From positions 496,001 to 560,000 of the forward strand of contig NZ_JAFEWD010000003.1 of NCBI RefSeq assembly GCF_017355855.1: a DNA stretch of 64,000 nt, read 5' to 3'. Source of the DNA: Pedobacter sp. SYSU D00535. Lineage in GTDB: Bacteria > Bacteroidota > Bacteroidia > Sphingobacteriales > Sphingobacteriaceae. The notes under the pieces are model-generated. The model saw only the letters and a list, made by a program, of their open reading frames with translations, ran no database searches and was not told the origin of the DNA. Of this stretch, positions 56,392 to 64,000 are shown piece after piece. How positions within the stretch are numbered: the first letter of the stretch is position 1; every line of letters starts with the position of its first letter. Both the position numbers and the translations under genes were made by a program.

Positions 56392-58290
56392 ATGAACAGA
56401 CTTATACACAAAGCCTATTTGATGCTAGCATTGGTAATAGCGTCGGTCCACGTAATGGCACAGCGTAACATGGAGAACCTGGGTCGGGGAGTGGTGGCTA
56501 TTAACCAGGGACAAGGGAAGGTATTTATCAGCTGGAGGCTTCTTGCCACCGATCCCGATAATGTAGCTTTCAACATCTATCGCAAAACGGGAAACGCCGC
56601 TCCTGTCAAATTGAATAAAACAGCGATCACTACCACCACCAATTTCGCTGATAGCGGAGTGGACACCACCCGGGAAAACGCCTACTACGTTCGTACGGTG
56701 ATCAACGGGAAGGAGCTGGAGACAAGTACCTCCTATTCGCTCAAAGCAAATTCAGGTGCAAAACCCTATCTATCTGTTCCGCTGCAAACCCTCGAAGGAT
56801 ATACGCCTAATGATGCCTCTGTTGGAGACCTTGACGGTGACGGAGAATACGAGATCGTATTGCACCAGGTAGGAAGAGGACGTGATAACTCGCATGCAGG
56901 AACGACAACCGATCCTATCCTCGAGGCCTACAAATTGGATGGTACCATGCTCTGGCGAATTAATCTGGGCAAAAATATCCGTGAAGGCGCTCATTATACG
57001 CAGTTTATGGTGTATGACTTAGATGGCGATGGTCGAGCAGAAATTGCCTGCAAAACTGCCGATGGAACAGTAGACGGAAAGGGCAAAGTGATCGGCGATC
57101 CAACGAAAGATTACCGCGATGAGCGCGGCTATATTCTTTCCGGTCCTGAATACCTTACTGTTTTCAACGGTCTAAGCGGTGCCGAAATTCATACTACCAA
57201 ATATCTTCCGGGGCGCCATCCTGAAAAGGAGAATCCTACTACCGAAGAAATGGCGGCAGTGTGGGGTGACGGCCGGGGAAATCGAATGGATCGGTTTCTT
57301 GCAGCAGTAGCGTATCTGGATGGTAAAAATCCCAGCTTAATTATGTGTCGCGGTTATTATACCCGTACAGTGATTGCTGCATGGGACCTAAAAGATGGAA
57401 AATTAACTTCAAGGTGGGTTTTTGATAGCGATGCATCCCCTGAAAATCGTCCCTATCGTGGCCAGGGAAATCATAATCTAACTGTTACTGATGTGGATGG
57501 CGATGGTAAGGACGAAATTGTGTATGGTCAGATGACGCTCGATGACAATGGTAAGGGTCTTTACACAACCGGTATCGGGCATGCGGATGCATTGCATGTT
57601 TCTGACCTTGACCCTAATCGCCCGGGTCTGGAAGTTTTCGGTATCCAGGAACGCTTTGGTGATGCTGGAGCAAACTTCCGGGATGCACGTACCGGGGAAG
57701 TGATCTGGAAAAAACCTTCAGTGAAAGCAGGGGACGATGGGGAAGGACCCGGAAGAGGACTGTCACTGGATGTAGATCCGCGCTATCCCGGATTCGAATC
57801 CTGGGTTGCAGGCGCTAATATTGAGGGAATGTTCGACGTAAAAGGAAACAAAATTGCTGATCGTACGCCTTCCGTGAACTTTGGTATTTTTTGGGATGAC
57901 GACATGCTCAGCGAGGTGCTTAATGGTACTACCGTTGGTAAATGGGACTATCTGAATCAGAAGACCAACATCCTGCTCAATGCGGCCGACTACGATTGTT
58001 TGAGCAACAATGGCACCAAATCGACTCCTGTGCTAAGTGGGGATATCCTGGGGGACTGGCGGGAGGAAGCAATCTTCAGGACACGGGATGGCAAGGAACT
58101 CCGTATTTTTACTACTACTATTCCAGCTAAAAACCGTTTCTATACATTCATGCACGACCCTCAGTATCGCTTGAGTATCGCCTGGCAAAACGTGGCCTAT
58201 AACCAGCCTCCTCATACCAGCTTTTTTATCGGGGAAGGGATGAAAATACCGCCAAAGCCGAGTATCAATCTGGTTAAAAGGAAGAAGTAG
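56392..58290 (+). CDS. PL11 rhamnogalacturonan lyase
   Basis: A 632-residue secreted lyase from the ATG at 56392, which starts a normal signal peptide (MNRLIHKAYLMLALVIASVH, ending near VMAQ). An upstream ATG (56290) adds 34 residues with no leader character and was rejected. The enzyme cleaves the rhamnose-galacturonate backbone of RG-I. PL11 features are RNMENLGRGVVAINQGQGKV at the mature N-terminus and three calcium-binding DxDGDGxxEI repeats (DLDGDGEYEIV, DLDGDGRAEIA, DVDGDGKDEIV) of the eight-bladed propeller. It opens the RG-I backbone block; its unsaturated products are substrates for the GH105 enzymes. Confidence 0.95.
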   Translation: MNRLIHKAYLMLALVIASVHVMAQRNMENLGRGVVAINQGQGKVFISWRLLATDPDNVAFNIYRKTGNAAPVKLNKTAITTTTNFADSGVDTTRENAYYVRTVINGKELETSTSYSLKANSGAKPYLSVPLQTLEGYTPNDASVGDLDGDGEYEIVLHQVGRGRDNSHAGTTTDPILEAYKLDGTMLWRINLGKNIREGAHYTQFMVYDLDGDGRAEIACKTADGTVDGKGKVIGDPTKDYRDERGYILSGPEYLTVFNGLSGAEIHTTKYLPGRHPEKENPTTEEMAAVWGDGRGNRMDRFLAAVAYLDGKNPSLIMCRGYYTRTVIAAWDLKDGKLTSRWVFDSDASPENRPYRGQGNHNLTVTDVDGDGKDEIVYGQMTLDDNGKGLYTTGIGHADALHVSDLDPNRPGLEVFGIQERFGDAGANFRDARTGEVIWKKPSVKAGDDGEGPGRGLSLDVDPRYPGFESWVAGANIEGMFDVKGNKIADRTPSVNFGIFWDDDMLSEVLNGTTVGKWDYLNQKTNILLNAADYDCLSNNGTKSTPVLSGDILGDWREEAIFRTRDGKELRIFTTTIPAKNRFYTFMHDPQYRLSIAWQNVAYNQPPHTSFFIGEGMKIPPKPSINLVKRKK

Positions 58291-58638
58291 CACCTTCAGA
58301 AGTGTCTATTACAATGTCTCAGGATGCCACAGGTTGCGCAATCGCCTCGCATTGCCGAAACTAGTGGACTTTTAGTAGAAACCAATTGTAATCGGGAAAT
58401 CAGCTGGCTTTTTGAGGCATCTGCAGGGGTTTGTAAGAGTAAGGAGCAGTGTTTTACACGCAGGTGTGCTTGGAAGCAGGATGAAGATCCTCTATATTAT
58501 AATTGTTACATAAGCAAGTTCCCGGCTTTCGCACACACGAAAAAATGGATATTAGGATTAAAATTGCAAATGGATTGCCTTCGGGCTTTTCCCTGCACGG
58601 TATTGAAAGGCTACCGGAACTAACACCACCTGATAGAA
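58291..58638 (+). other. Intergenic region between PL11 and CE12
   Basis: About 350 bp. It holds the fourth copy of the CAGGATRCCACAGG motif (58320-58333), overlapping the near-palindrome GGTTGCGCAATC (58332-58343). A 99-residue ORF (58324-58623) has no recognisable domain and a composition unlike real genes here, so it was not called. A separate promoter for the downstream esterases is likely. Confidence 0.5.
58320..58343 (+). promoter_or_regulatory. Candidate regulatory motif, copy 4, with near-palindrome
   Basis: CAGGATGCCACAGG (one change from copies 1 and 3) overlaps GGTTGCGCAATC, a palindrome apart from its second and eleventh bases and centred on GC. The palindromic part resembles operators of dimeric repressors such as LacI-type proteins, though no such gene lies in the window. 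Confidence 0.4.
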
Positions 58639-59424
58639 ATGAAAAGGATAACATCTATAATTAAGACGAAGGCAGTTCTTGTCACCCTGTTGGCTCTTGT
58701 TATCGTGCTGCAAGCATTTAAAGAAGAGAAAATACCAACGATTTATATTATTGGTGATTCCACGGTTCGGAACTTCAATAATTCACAACGCGGATGGGGA
58801 ACTTTCCTCGGTAGTTTTTTGGATACCAACCGTATTGCCGTTAATAACCAGGCGATGGCAGGTCGCAGCACCCGCACTTTTATTAAGGAGCAGCGCTGGA
58901 CAAAAGTGGATTCTATGCTGAAACCCGGCGACTATGTCTTTATGCAGTTTGGTCATAACGAGGGAAGCGTTCCCGACACCAGCAGGGCAGGCTATCGCGG
59001 GGTATTGAGAGGGACAGGTGAAGAGGTGAAAGAGCTGACCTGGAAAGACGGGACGGTGGAGGTAGTACACACCTACGGATACTACCTGCGCAAGTTCATC
59101 CGTGAAGCAAAAGCCAAAGGAGCCATTCCGGTAGTGTTATCGATGATTCCACGGAATCAGTGGGACAACGACAAGGTGAAGCGCGCTACGAATGATTTCG
59201 GCAAGTGGGCAAAAGAAGTGGCAGAACAGGAGAACGTGGCTTTTATCGATCTGAATCAAATCACTGCCGATAAATACGATGAGATGGGACCAGAGAAAGT
59301 TAAAACACTTTTCCAGGGAGATCATACGCATACCAACGAGGCTGGAGCCCGCATCAATGCAGCATCGGTTATCAGCGGCATCAAAATGCATCCCCAATTA
59401 GCTCTTAATAAATTTATCAAATAG
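58639..59424 (+). CDS. CE12-like rhamnogalacturonan acetylesterase, 261 aa
   Basis: A single-domain SGNH esterase. IYIIGDSTVRNF holds the nucleophile Ser41, and GDHTHTNEAG gives Asp228 and His231. Block III reads FGHNEGS, with Glu where the family normally has Asp; the oxyanion Asn is kept. An N-terminal hydrophobic stretch (about 10-25) should direct export. Like the next gene, it should remove acetyl groups from the RG-I backbone. The two esterase genes are 30 bp apart and are probably paralogs. Confidence 0.88.
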   Translation: MKRITSIIKTKAVLVTLLALVIVLQAFKEEKIPTIYIIGDSTVRNFNNSQRGWGTFLGSFLDTNRIAVNNQAMAGRSTRTFIKEQRWTKVDSMLKPGDYVFMQFGHNEGSVPDTSRAGYRGVLRGTGEEVKELTWKDGTVEVVHTYGYYLRKFIREAKAKGAIPVVLSMIPRNQWDNDKVKRATNDFGKWAKEVAEQENVAFIDLNQITADKYDEMGPEKVKTLFQGDHTHTNEAGARINAASVISGIKMHPQLALNKFIK

Positions 59425-59454
59425 ATATACTCAAAAACATCATCACACATCAAG

Positions 59455-60267
59455 ATGTCAAATTCTCTTAAATTAAGCTCTTTACTAGCGATCATTCTTT
59501 TTTCATCCTTTGTTCTTTTTAAGCCAGCGGAAAAGCCGACGCTGTTTCTAATCGGAGATTCGACGGTGAAGAACGGCAAGGGCGACGGTGCTGGTGGCTT
59601 GTGGGGTTGGGGAAGTTTTATCGGTGAATATTTCGACGCAAAGAAAATTACCGTAAAAAATGAAGCGTTAGGAGGGACGAGTACCCGTACCTTTATGCAT
59701 CGCGGACGTTGGCAGGCTGTCCTTCCTCAGATTAAAAAGGGAGACTATGTCATCATGCAGTTTGGACACAACGATAGCAGTCCGCTGGACGACTCAGCTA
59801 GAGCACGCGGCACCATAAAGAGTAATGGGGACGAAAGCCAGGAGATTTATAATCCGATTACTAAACAACGGGAGCTAGTTTACTCCTATGGCTGGTATTT
59901 GCGCAAATTTGTTTCAGACATTAAAGCGAAAGGAGCGATCCCCATCATTTGTTCGCATATCCCGAGAAATGACTGGGAGAACGGAAAGGTAGTGAGAAAT
60001 ACAGCCGACTATGGTGAATGGGCGAGGGAAGCTGCCAGGCAAAGTGGCGCTTTTTTCATCGACCTTAATCAGCTGATTGCCGACGAGTACGATCAGCAGG
60101 GGGAAGCGAAAGTGCGCGCCACCTATTTCAATACCAAAGACCGGACGCACCCGATAGAGGCAGGATCGCGCTTAAATGCGAAAATGGTAGTTAGGGGAAT
60201 TAAGAGAGTTGAGGGACTACCTTTAAAGAAGTATCTAACCAAACAGGCAAAGAAAGAAATTAACTAA
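59455..60267 (+). CDS. CE12-like rhamnogalacturonan acetylesterase, 270 aa
   Basis: A single-domain SGNH esterase. LFLIGDSTVKNG holds Ser36, FGHNDSS gives a standard block III, and KDRTHPIEAG gives Asp229/His232. It resembles the esterase encoded 30 bp upstream along its whole length (GWYLRKFVSDIKAKGAIPI against GYYLRKFIREAKAKGAIPV), so the pair arose by duplication. An N-terminal hydrophobic segment indicates export. Having three CE12 enzymes in the window suggests a heavily acetylated RG-I substrate. Confidence 0.9.
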   Translation: MSNSLKLSSLLAIILFSSFVLFKPAEKPTLFLIGDSTVKNGKGDGAGGLWGWGSFIGEYFDAKKITVKNEALGGTSTRTFMHRGRWQAVLPQIKKGDYVIMQFGHNDSSPLDDSARARGTIKSNGDESQEIYNPITKQRELVYSYGWYLRKFVSDIKAKGAIPIICSHIPRNDWENGKVVRNTADYGEWAREAARQSGAFFIDLNQLIADEYDQQGEAKVRATYFNTKDRTHPIEAGSRLNAKMVVRGIKRVEGLPLKKYLTKQAKKEIN

Positions 60268-60286
60268 TCGATTAAATTAATACGTA

Positions 60287-61441
60287 ATGAACAATAGTTT
60301 CAGGCTTAAAGCCGCTCTGTGTTTACTGATTTTTGTAGTATCTGCCGGGCAGATCAGCGCTCAAAAGCTACCCAAGCAGAAAAAGGTGTTGAAGGTGATG
60401 CGCCAAACCAACGAGTATTTTATGAACAAGTGGCCTGACCCGGGAAAGTCAATCATTACTAACCGCGAGCGCCCGAGTAACATCTGGACCAGGGGCGTGT
60501 ACTATGAGGGATTGATGGAACTCTATCGTATTGATCCCAAAGAGTCACAGAAGAAAGTGTACTACGACTATGCAGTTGATTGGGGAAATAAGCATAATTG
60601 GGGACTGAGAAACGGAATTAAAACCCGCAATGCAGATGACCAGGCTTGCGGTCAAACTTACATCGATCTTTATCTGATCGACAAGAAAGAAGAAAGAATC
60701 AAAGATATCAAGGCATCTATCGACCTAATGGTCAACAGTCCGAAAGCGGACGACTGGGACTGGATCGATGCGCTGCAGATGGCAATGCCGGTGTACACGC
60801 GGCTGGGAGTGGTGTATAACGACACCTCGTACTTCCGCAAGATGTACGACTTGTACGCCTTCTCGAAATACAAGCACGGCGGCAACGGCCTCTGGAATCC
60901 TGCTGACAAACTGTGGTGGAGAGATAAAGACTTCGTACCTCCTTACAAAGAGCCGAATGGCGAAGACTGCTACTGGTCAAGAGGTAATGGTTGGGTAGTT
61001 GCTGCACTGGTAAGAACGCTAGACATGCTGCCTAAAACTGATCCTCATTATAACGAATACATGCAGGATTACAAAGATATGCTGCAGGCTTTATTGCCTA
61101 TCCAACGTTCAGACGGTTTCTGGAATGTAAGCTTGCACGATCCAACCCATTTTGGTGGAAAGGAAACTACCGGAACTGCGCTGTTTGTTTACGGAATGGC
61201 TTATGGTATTAACAAAGGCCTCATCAGCAAGGAGATCTATCAGCCGGTGGTGATCCGTGCCTGGAACGCAATGGTGAAAGATGCGGTGCACAAAAACGGT
61301 TTCCTGGGTTATGTGCAGGGTACCGGAAAAGAGCCGAAAGACGGCCAGCCGGTTAGCTATACCAGCATGCCTGATTTTGAAGACTATGGCTTAGGCTGCT
61401 TCCTGCTTGCGGGCAGCGAAGTATACAAAATGAAAAAGTAA
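60287..61441 (+). CDS. GH105-type unsaturated rhamnogalacturonyl hydrolase, 384 aa
   Basis: A 384-residue (alpha/alpha)6 enzyme with a signal peptide ending near GQISAQ. Family motifs are NADDQACGQTYIDLY (Asp117/Asp118), DWDWIDALQMAMPVYTRLG, YWSRGNGWVVAALVRTLDML, KETTGTALFVYGMAYGI and DYGLGCFLLAGSEVY. It acts on the unsaturated galacturonic acid at the end of RG-I fragments made by PL11. It is closer to the classical YteR-type size than the 461-residue GH105 at 26163. It lies 19 bp after CE12. Confidence 0.92.
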   Translation: MNNSFRLKAALCLLIFVVSAGQISAQKLPKQKKVLKVMRQTNEYFMNKWPDPGKSIITNRERPSNIWTRGVYYEGLMELYRIDPKESQKKVYYDYAVDWGNKHNWGLRNGIKTRNADDQACGQTYIDLYLIDKKEERIKDIKASIDLMVNSPKADDWDWIDALQMAMPVYTRLGVVYNDTSYFRKMYDLYAFSKYKHGGNGLWNPADKLWWRDKDFVPPYKEPNGEDCYWSRGNGWVVAALVRTLDMLPKTDPHYNEYMQDYKDMLQALLPIQRSDGFWNVSLHDPTHFGGKETTGTALFVYGMAYGINKGLISKEIYQPVVIRAWNAMVKDAVHKNGFLGYVQGTGKEPKDGQPVSYTSMPDFEDYGLGCFLLAGSEVYKMKK

Positions 61442-61454
61442 ATCCGTTAGAAAT

Positions 61455-61490
61455 CGCTTCCTTCGGCTTCGGCGGGAGGGAGCGTGTTTT
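61455..61490 (+). terminator. Possible terminator after GH105
   Basis: CGCTTCC (61455-61461) pairs with GGGAGCG (61478-61484) with one G-T pair, followed by TGTTTTCTT. The loop is long (16 bases), so this is a moderate call; read-through to the mutarotase is possible. Confidence 0.42.
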
Positions 61491-61637
61491 CTTATCACCA
61501 TACCTCCATTCCAATCAACTAAGCTGATCATAAGCCGATCTAACGTTTGTAGATACAGGCGCTGGTAGCAGTCAGTTAGCAAGCAGGGAAACGCTGCTAA
61601 GCAGAACTAATCAATAACCAATTTTACAGAAGTTAAT

Positions 61638-61949
61638 ATGTCGAAACTAGCCTTTAAGATGAAGCTGAAACCGGGCTTCAAAGACGAGTACAAGAAACGC
61701 CACGACGAAATCTGGCCCGAGTTGAAGGAACTGTTAAAACAGAACGGCATTAGCGATTACACTATTTTTCTGGATGAAGAAACGAACATTCTTTTTGCTG
61801 TTCAGCAGCAATCAGGTGCCTCTTCTCAGGATCTTGGCAGCACAGAGATTGTGCAGAAATGGTGGGCCTACATGGCTGATATCATGGAGACCAATCCGGA
61901 TAACTCTCCGGTCAGCACTTCCCTGGTGGAGGTATTTCATATGGACTAA
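61638..61949 (+). CDS. rhaM: L-rhamnose mutarotase
   Basis: A 103-residue cytoplasmic mutarotase that interconverts the alpha and beta anomers of L-rhamnose. The active-site residues Tyr18 and His22 (EYKKRHDEIWPEL) are at the numbering I recall for E. coli RhaM; a KWWAYMADIM segment follows near residue 75. Length is standard. It links extracellular rhamnose release by the GH106 enzymes to cytoplasmic rhamnose catabolism, whose kinase, isomerase and aldolase genes are not in this window. Confidence 0.93.
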   Translation: MSKLAFKMKLKPGFKDEYKKRHDEIWPELKELLKQNGISDYTIFLDEETNILFAVQQQSGASSQDLGSTEIVQKWWAYMADIMETNPDNSPVSTSLVEVFHMD

Positions 61950-62028
61950 GCAAGGCACGACATATATACATTTAAGAAAAAAGGACCAACTGGACATTGC
62001 AGCAGTTAGGGACTAAAGAAGAGATTTT

Positions 62029-64000
62029 ATGCGGTTGACTAAACAAACAATTCTACTACTGGCAGGACTGGCTGCCGCTCAGATCACAGCCCGCGCACAA
62101 ACAGCACTATGGCCGGAAGTTAAAAAGGAAACAAAACCCTGGACCCGCTGGTGGTGGATGGGGAATGCGGTAGATGAAAAGAACATCGGCAGCTTGCTTG
62201 AATCCTATAACCAAGCAGGCATCGGAGGGGTAGAAATAGCACCGATTTATGGGGCAAAAGGCTATGAAAGCAGGTACGTACAATACCTGTCGCCACAATG
62301 GATGCAACTGCTGAACTACACGAGCCAGAAAGCGGGTATGCTTAACATGGGCGTCGATTTAACTAATGGAACGGGCTGGCCGTTTGGCGGTCCCCAGGTT
62401 CCTGCGGAATATGCTGCTGCCCGTCTTATCGTCAATACCTACAAACTTGGAGGAGGCGAAACGTTGAAAGAGCGCCTCGTTGTGACCGACCCCAAAGCGG
62501 GCCTTACCAAGTTGCAGGCAGTAACGGCCTACAGCGACAAGGGAGAGGTGCTGCAGTTGCTCGACAAGGTTGATCAGAACGGCAATCTGAAATGGACGCC
62601 AAAAGCCGGCAACTGGGAGATCTATGCAGCTTTTAATGCTCGTACCCGTCAAATGGTAAAACGGGCGGCACCAGGTGGCGAAGGGTTTACGCTTAACCAC
62701 TTCTCCAGACCTGCGCTGAACGAATACCTGTCGCGCTTCGACAAAGCGTTCAAAGCTTCGCCACCCAATGTAAGGGCGTTCTATAACGATAGTTACGAGG
62801 TGTACAATGCCGACTGGTCCGATCAGTTCTTCGAGGAGTTTCAAAAACGCCGCGGTTATGATTTAAGGCTGCACCTGCGCGACTTCATGAGCAAAGAAAA
62901 ATCGGAGAAGGTAGCCCGTCTGAAGTCGGATTACCGGGAGACCATGGCCGAAATGCTGCTGGACAACTTCACTATCCCCTGGACCAACTGGGCCCATCAG
63001 TACAATGCAAAAACCAAGAATCAGGCCCACGGCTCGCCGGGTAACCTGCTCGACTTGTACGCTGCAGTAGATATCCCCGAGTGCGAGACCTTCGGCTCCA
63101 GCTATTTTCCTATCCCGGGCTTACGCCGAGATAGTGCCGATATCCGGAATGTAGACCCGGATCCGGTAATGTTGAAGTTTGCTTCTTCCGGAGGGCACGT
63201 GGTAGGCCATAACCTGGTTTCCTGTGAAACCTTTACCTGGCTCACCGAACACTTCAAAACTTCCCTTTCGCAGGCGAAACCAGAAGTAGAGCAGGTCTTT
63301 TTATCGGGAGTGAACCACGTATTCTATCACGGTACCACCTATTCGCCGGAAGATGTGAAATGGCCGGGATGGCTGTTCTACGCTTCGGTAAATATGGTGC
63401 CAGCGAACAGCCTCTGGTCGCATGTACCCGGTCTGAATAGCTATATTACCCGTGTGCAATCTGTATTGCAGGCAGGTAAACCGGATAATGAAGTGCTGGT
63501 CTACTGGCCGGTATACGATGCCTGGAACGATCCGAAGGGAATGGATATGCCATTGAAGGTACACGACGTCGACGTCTGGCTGCACCCTACGCCTTTCTAT
63601 AAAAATGTAACTTCTCTGCAAAGCGCAGGCTATTCGCTTGACTTTATTTCTGATAACCTCCTTAAAAATTCTTCTGTTTCTAACGGTTCAATCAGCACAG
63701 CTCCCAATGCCTCTCCTTACAAGGTCTTAGTGGTGCCGAAGGCAGAGATTATGCCGGTGGAGACCTTGCAGAAGATGATCGAGCTGGCCAGGAATGGTGC
63801 TACTGTGATTATTCAGCAGCTACCCAACGACGTGCCGGGCTTGCAGAACCTGGAACAGCGCCGTAAAGATTTGAAATCCCTGATTGCTTCGCTCGCTTTC
63901 GTGGATGCTGGAAACGGTATGAAGCAGCTGAAAACAGGTAACGGAAGTATCATCCTCTCGGAGGATGTTCAGAAAGCGCTCGCCTTCAAAGGGCTGCAGG
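62029..64000 (+). CDS. GH106 alpha-L-rhamnosidase, second copy, 5' part
   Basis: The first 657 codons of a GH106 enzyme that runs past the window end. A signal peptide (MRLTKQTILLLAGLAAAQIT, ending near ARAQ) is followed by WPEVKKETKPWTRWWWMGNA, GVDLTNGTGWPFGGPQVP, AFYNDSYEVYN (Glu257), KNQAHGSPGNLLDLYAAVDI and SGVNHVFYHGTTYSP, each matching a block of the GH106 at 31865. It is a paralog rather than a recent copy, since many other positions differ. It follows the rhamnose mutarotase gene by 79 bp, consistent with a rhamnose-releasing role. Confidence 0.92.
   Translation, partial: MRLTKQTILLLAGLAAAQITARAQTALWPEVKKETKPWTRWWWMGNAVDEKNIGSLLESYNQAGIGGVEIAPIYGAKGYESRYVQYLSPQWMQLLNYTSQKAGMLNMGVDLTNGTGWPFGGPQVPAEYAAARLIVNTYKLGGGETLKERLVVTDPKAGLTKLQAVTAYSDKGEVLQLLDKVDQNGNLKWTPKAGNWEIYAAFNARTRQMVKRAAPGGEGFTLNHFSRPALNEYLSRFDKAFKASPPNVRAFYNDSYEVYNADWSDQFFEEFQKRRGYDLRLHLRDFMSKEKSEKVARLKSDYRETMAEMLLDNFTIPWTNWAHQYNAKTKNQAHGSPGNLLDLYAAVDIPECETFGSSYFPIPGLRRDSADIRNVDPDPVMLKFASSGGHVVGHNLVSCETFTWLTEHFKTSLSQAKPEVEQVFLSGVNHVFYHGTTYSPEDVKWPGWLFYASVNMVPANSLWSHVPGLNSYITRVQSVLQAGKPDNEVLVYWPVYDAWNDPKGMDMPLKVHDVDVWLHPTPFYKNVTSLQSAGYSLDFISDNLLKNSSVSNGSISTAPNASPYKVLVVPKAEIMPVETLQKMIELARNGATVIIQQLPNDVPGLQNLEQRRKDLKSLIASLAFVDAGNGMKQLKTGNGSIILSEDVQKALAFKGLQ

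Noticed and set aside
58324-58623. 99-residue + strand ORF between PL11 and CE12
   Set aside because: No recognisable domain or leader, unusual composition for this genome, and it overlaps the candidate regulatory motif; treated as intergenic.
1-64000. Genomic island, prophage, tRNA or rRNA genes
   Set aside because: No integrase, transposase, phage gene, tRNA-like cloverleaf or rRNA sequence was recognised on reading; the GIY-YIG cassette is the only mobile-like item.

Overview
The window looks like a chromosomal stretch of a Bacteroidota member, most likely a Sphingobacteriaceae (Pedobacter-like) soil or plant-associated bacterium. The taxon is inferred from three SusC/SusD pairs, an ECF sigma/FecR cassette, FAS1 lipoproteins, A-rich translation starts without clear Shine-Dalgarno sites, and a large pectin-degrading gene set. 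Almost everything is on the + strand; the exceptions are a GIY-YIG gene and a histidine kinase.

Layout. (1) 1-1205: the end of a lactate-utilisation operon (lutB 3' part, lutC). (2) 1334-8966: ECF sigma factor, FecR anti-sigma factor, a SusC with an N-terminal STN signalling domain and a large SusD, ending at a strong terminator. (3) 9443-25937: a surface glycan-capture block of three FAS1 (fasciclin) lipoproteins, two more SusC/SusD pairs and a lipoprotein carrying what looks like an inactivated C39/papain-like domain. (4) 26163-41727: secreted enzymes GH105, CE12, GH28, PL22, GH106, GH115, a GH43-like protein and GH2, closed by a terminator. (5) 41728-43400: no pectin gene; an array of palindromic repeats with a small GIY-YIG nuclease gene sitting where one repeat arm should be. 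(6) 43401-54629: GH28, PL1, a GH43-like protein with a twin-arginine leader, a second GH28, a 1231-aa DUF4450 protein and a GH65-like six-hairpin glycosidase. (7) 54749-55927, minus strand: a soluble PAS histidine kinase. (8) 56392-64000: PL11 rhamnogalacturonan lyase, two CE12 esterases, GH105, L-rhamnose mutarotase and the start of a second GH106, cut by the window end.

Together these encode a pectin polysaccharide utilisation locus aimed at homogalacturonan (PL1, GH28, PL22) and rhamnogalacturonan I (PL11, CE12, GH105, GH106, GH2, mutarotase). GH115 hints at glucuronic-acid decorations. The expected division of labour is capture and import by SusC/SusD and FAS1 lipoproteins, lyase and hydrolase cuts outside and in the periplasm, and rhamnose release prepared for uptake by the mutarotase. 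The only PUL-type regulators visible are the sigma/anti-sigma pair; no hybrid two-component, AraC or LacI regulator is present.

Most unusual features: the repeat array with a GIY-YIG cassette replacing a repeat arm; a 14-base motif (CAGGATACCACAGG) found upstream of four separate PUL transcription units; the FAS1 lipoproteins with carbohydrate-binding-like C-terminal domains; and the degenerate C39-like lipoprotein.
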